Shown here: in pieces, positions 60,895-64,000 of the stretch
Layout of the letters: every line of letters begins with the position of its first letter
Numbering within the stretch: the first letter of the stretch is position 1
The notes under the pieces: model-generated
Database searches by the model: none
What the model was told of the DNA's origin: nothing
Seen by the model: only the letters and a program-made list of their open reading frames with translations
Program-made: the position numbers and the translations under genes
Origin: Pseudocalidococcus azoricus BACA0444
Lineage (GTDB): Bacteria > Cyanobacteriota > Cyanobacteriia > Thermosynechococcales > Thermosynechococcaceae
Length of the DNA stretch: 64,000 bases
Reading direction: 5' to 3'
Assembly (NCBI RefSeq): GCF_031729055.1
Contig: NZ_JAVMIP010000003.1
Coordinates: 202,243-266,242 of the forward strand

Positions 60895-63756
60895 TTGATT
60901 ACTCAAATTGGATTAGCGATAGTTCTGGGCCTGGGCTGTTCGGTCTTGGGTGGCCTGCCAATAATTAACGGGTTGAGCCTCCTATGCTTGAAACGCCCCT
61001 TATCCCAATTGGGTACAGGTAATGTGGGGGTATCGGCAGCCTTTTATCACGGGGGGACTGTTTTCGGGATTTTGGCCGTTTGCTCGGAAGCAGCGAAGGG
61101 AATTTTAGCCGTTCTTTGGATGCAAAACTGGTTTCCAGATTTAGCCGTTGGCCCCTGGTTAGCCCTACTCTGCTTGGTGGCGGGACGTTATTGTTGGGGC
61201 AATGGGGCCGGGACAACCAATGTGGTTTGGGGAGTCCTATGGTTTGCCCCTGGGGTGGCCTGGTTAACGGTGTTGATTAGTGGCGTGAGCTTTACAATTT
61301 TTCGACAACGGCAACAGGGGCGGCTCGTGGCGTTAATTGTTTTCCCAGTCATGGTGGCTTTAATTCGTCGCTCTGTCCCGGAAACATTGGCCGCTGGAGT
61401 TTTAGCCTTAACCTTGGGTTGGATTTATGAGGATTTGCCCGATGATTTAGCCTTAAACAAGCACCAGGCCAGGCCGGAGAGTCAAGTCATGTTTCAATTT
61501 TTCCAAGGGGATCGCGCCCTATTGAGTTTGGATCAACCCCTGTCTCCCGAAAAAGTCGGTCATAAAGCGGCTACCCTCAGTCAACTGAAACGCTGGGGCT
61601 ATGCTGTGCCAATGGGTTGGGTATTACCGGCGGGCGATGACCCGGAACCCCTAATTACCAGCCTGAACGTTGATGCTGCCCATCCTTTGGTAGCCCGTTC
61701 TTCAGCCGCTGGGGAAGACTCCTTAACCACTGCCATGGCCGGCCAATATGCCAGTTTTTTGGATATTACCAACTCAGAACAACTCACCCAGGCCCTAATT
61801 GGCGTGCAACAGTCCTATCACCGAGTTAAGGATGATTCCGCTGCCGCTACCTTAAATGATTCTGGGATGGCCGTCCTTGTCCAAGTCCAAATTCAGGGGG
61901 TCTTTTCTGGGGTGGCCTTTAGTCGAGATCCCCTCTGGGGTGGCTTAGATTGTGTGGCAGTGGAAACCTTACCCGGCCCGGCCAGTCGCGTTGTTTCGGG
62001 GCAATTTACGCCGGAGTCCTATCGAGTCTTGTTTGATGAACAGGGGCCAATCCCTGACCAATTAAAGATCACGGGAGATGTGCCCGCGGCGGTGATTCTG
62101 GAAGTGGCTCGCCTGTGTCGAGAATTAGAAGCTCGCTATCATGGCATTCCTCAGGATCTGGAATGGACCTATGACGGACAAACCATTTGGATTCTCCAGG
62201 CCCGGCCGATTACCACCCTATTACCGATTTGGACGCGTAAAATTGCCGCCGAAGTCATTCCTGGCGTAATTCATCCCCTCACTTGGTCAATTAATCGGCC
62301 GCTCACCTGTGGGGTCTGGGGAGACATTTTTTCCCTCGTTTTAGGTCAAGCGGCTCAGGGATTAGATTTCCAGGCCACCGCGGATCTCCATTTTGGCCGG
62401 GCTTATTTTAATGCCACCCTTTTAGGGACAATTTTTCGCCGCATGGGCCTGCCCCCAGAGAGTTTAGAGTTTCTGACTCGGGGCACAAAAATGAGCCGGC
62501 CGCCCTTGAGCACCACCTTGAAAGCCTTACCTGGCCTGGGGAAACTGGGCAAACGAGAATGGCAATTAGAGCGCGATTGGCAACGGGACTCCCAGAAACA
62601 CCTCCACCCCCTCCTCCAGGAACTCCAAGCGCATCCCATCACTGCCACTGCGGATCCCCTCTGGTTACTCAATCGCATCAAAAAAATCTTGACAGGCCTG
62701 GAAATTGCCACCTACTACAACATTATGGCCCCCTTGAGTGCTGCCCTCAGACAAGCCCTCAGTCGCGTCCACCCTGAAACTCTCGATACCAGTACCAGCC
62801 CGGAAACTGCATCCTTGAAAGCCTTAACGACAATTGCTCAACAGGTTCAAGAGATTCTGAAGACAGATGTAGCTACGGCCCCAGAAACCCTCAAACAGGC
62901 CTTAGAAAAGATTCCTGAAGGAAAAGCCGTTTTAGGAGATTTAGAGAAATTCTTGCAGACCTTTGGCTATATCAGCCCCACAGCTACGGATATTTCTGTG
63001 CCGACTTGGCAAGAGACCCCAGACCTAGTGTGGCAGTTGTTAGGCAGTTTAGTGGGCCAGTCAACATTCGCTCATCGGCCTAAATTCAATCAAAAAGCCA
63101 AGGCCTGGGTGCAGGCGCGGATCAATCTTAAGGGGGATGTGGCTACAGTCTATGGTCAACTCCTGGCAAATTTACGTTGGACGGTTCTTGGCCTGGAAAA
63201 CCAATGGCTTAAAAACGGGCAGCTCTTGACCCAGGGGGATATTTTCTTCCTCCAGTTTAATGAGGTGACTACGGCAATTCAAGCTCCCCAAACGATGGAT
63301 TGGCCAAACTATCAAGAACTCATTGAGAACCGCCGTCGAGAATTTAACGCACTGCAAAATTTAGAACCCATTCCCTATGTTGTTTACGGTCAAAATCCTC
63401 AACTACCCATCTCCGTCACCAGGCAGCAGACCTCAACTTGGCAAGGGATTGGAGCCAGTCCGGGTATCGCTCAAGGCAGAGTCCAAATCATTCACAACCC
63501 AAGCCAGGCCCTGCGGGTTCCGCCCAATACGATTGTGGTTGTCCCCTACACAGATGCGGGCTGGTTGCCAGTACTGACGGGAGCCGTGGGCATTATTGCT
63601 GAAGTGGGTGGCCGTTTATCCCATGGGGCAATTGTAGCCAGAGAGTTAGGCATTCCCGCCATTATGGGTTTGGAGCAAGCCACTCAACATCTAAAAACGG
63701 GACAGCAGATTCAGATGAACGGGCAAACAGGCAAGATTACCCTGCTAGAAACCTAA
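60895..63756 (+). CDS. PlsY-like / PEP-synthase-like fusion protein
   Basis: A 953-residue fusion starting at TTG 60895. Residues 1-190 are a five-span membrane domain like glycerol-3-phosphate acyltransferase PlsY (SQLGTGNVGVSAAFYHGGTV as the acyl-phosphate/G3P loop). Residues about 205-440 are an ATP-grasp pyruvate/PEP-binding domain (EKVGHKAATLSQLKRWGYAV, PLVARSSAAGEDSLTTAMAG and DLEWTYDGQTIWILQARPIT). A helical middle part follows, and a C-terminal PEP-utiliser domain (about 840-953) has the phospho-His loop VGGRLSHGAIVARELGIPAI (His about 910). Such fusions occur in cyanobacteria; the reaction is not established. Confidence 0.85.
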   Translation: MITQIGLAIVLGLGCSVLGGLPIINGLSLLCLKRPLSQLGTGNVGVSAAFYHGGTVFGILAVCSEAAKGILAVLWMQNWFPDLAVGPWLALLCLVAGRYCWGNGAGTTNVVWGVLWFAPGVAWLTVLISGVSFTIFRQRQQGRLVALIVFPVMVALIRRSVPETLAAGVLALTLGWIYEDLPDDLALNKHQARPESQVMFQFFQGDRALLSLDQPLSPEKVGHKAATLSQLKRWGYAVPMGWVLPAGDDPEPLITSLNVDAAHPLVARSSAAGEDSLTTAMAGQYASFLDITNSEQLTQALIGVQQSYHRVKDDSAAATLNDSGMAVLVQVQIQGVFSGVAFSRDPLWGGLDCVAVETLPGPASRVVSGQFTPESYRVLFDEQGPIPDQLKITGDVPAAVILEVARLCRELEARYHGIPQDLEWTYDGQTIWILQARPITTLLPIWTRKIAAEVIPGVIHPLTWSINRPLTCGVWGDIFSLVLGQAAQGLDFQATADLHFGRAYFNATLLGTIFRRMGLPPESLEFLTRGTKMSRPPLSTTLKALPGLGKLGKREWQLERDWQRDSQKHLHPLLQELQAHPITATADPLWLLNRIKKILTGLEIATYYNIMAPLSAALRQALSRVHPETLDTSTSPETASLKALTTIAQQVQEILKTDVATAPETLKQALEKIPEGKAVLGDLEKFLQTFGYISPTATDISVPTWQETPDLVWQLLGSLVGQSTFAHRPKFNQKAKAWVQARINLKGDVATVYGQLLANLRWTVLGLENQWLKNGQLLTQGDIFFLQFNEVTTAIQAPQTMDWPNYQELIENRRREFNALQNLEPIPYVVYGQNPQLPISVTRQQTSTWQGIGASPGIAQGRVQIIHNPSQALRVPPNTIVVVPYTDAGWLPVLTGAVGIIAEVGGRLSHGAIVARELGIPAIMGLEQATQHLKTGQQIQMNGQTGKITLLET

Positions 63757-64000
63757 CTCAGTCTTAGCTCCCTAAGCCCAAGGCTCAGTCATGATGCAAA
63801 CTCATCAGCTCTAGATGCTCAAACCCCGAAAACCATTGATCCTCCATTTAAAATATTTTCTGAGACTCTAGCAAGCAGCAATGATTTTTGAGATCGAGTG
63901 AATAATTATTTTTTGGCGTAAGATTTTGATGCCAAGCTATAGAAATACCCAACTGCTATAGGACTATTTATAAATGCATTATTTACACATTCATGAATCG
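63757..64000. other. Intergenic tail of the window
   Basis: After the fusion gene no ORF or terminator is clear in the last 244 bp. GGCGTAAGATTTTGATGCC at 63914-63932 contains a short inverted repeat (GGC(G)T...ATGCC). Confidence 0.35.

Noticed and set aside
1..64000. CRISPR arrays, rRNA or tRNA genes
   Set aside because: No regularly spaced direct repeats and no convincing tRNA T-arm/acceptor pattern were seen on either strand by eye.

Overview
The window is chromosomal DNA of a unicellular cyanobacterium. It carries psbH (partial), psbN, psbV and its paralogue psbV2, petJ, crtR, a CYP38/TLP38-type lumenal cyclophilin, a fibrillin/PAP protein, DUF2811 and an FdC2-type ferredoxin. The petJ-psbV2-psbV cluster and the rarity of the usual HIP1 octamer (I saw one, at 28680) suggest the Thermosynechococcus / Synechococcus PCC 6312 side of the phylum. 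That placement is inference. A different palindrome, CCAGGCCTGG and its halves, is strikingly frequent throughout.

Layout. 1-3.9 kb: psbH<>psbN, then the secE-nusG-rplK-rplA-rplJ-rplL operon, with a probable L1 operator, an L10 leader and a terminator. 3.9-9.2 kb: amino-acid permease, FdC2-like ferredoxin, inositol-phosphatase-like protein, petJ/psbV2/psbV, panB. 9.2-13.4 kb: a DinB pseudogene split by a 101-bp MITE, then thrS, hisA and ppk2. 13.7-24 kb: a large GGDEF sensor, fibrillin, argF, DUF1517 protein, methyltransferase, HpnI-like glycosyltransferase, thiG, cyclophilin and two small membrane proteins. 24-30 kb: a 1-kb gene-poor stretch, a CHASE2-Ser/Thr kinase with a DUF928 partner, a doc remnant and an unknown ORF. 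30-36 kb: Gfo/Idh oxidoreductase, pentapeptide protein, Sua5/YciO, two cyanobacterial proteins of unknown function, a lipoprotein and a MerR regulator. 36-43 kb: toxin/YgiT remnants, an IS630-type insertion sequence abutting glyS, a GFA protein, crtR and an aminotransferase. 43-50 kb: DUF1634-TauE, UspA, P-type ATPase, brnT pseudogene-brnA, fatty-acid hydroxylase. 50-57.4 kb: an accessory zone with a type IIG restriction-modification gene that contains an in-frame DUF559 insertion, a DUF433/DUF5615 pair, a truncated nuclease-like gene, an iteron-like array, an orphan HicB, an adenosine-deaminase-like gene and a decayed hicAB with a second MITE copy. 57.4-64 kb: gltS, TauE/SafE, alpha/beta hydrolase and a PlsY-PEP-synthase-like fusion.

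The most notable observations are these. (i) A 450-bp (150-codon) segment encoding a DUF559 nuclease domain lies inside the methyltransferase region of the IIG gene, flanked by AGGTA direct repeats and inverted-repeat-like ends. Removing it joins the methyltransferase reading frame exactly. (ii) A three-copy MITE family has TA target duplications, proven by reconstructing the DinB and HicA reading frames. (iii) The last two GlyS codons and its stop are supplied by the terminal repeat of an IS630 element. (iv) Several toxin-antitoxin modules are in decay (brnTA, hicAB, doc, YgiT type).
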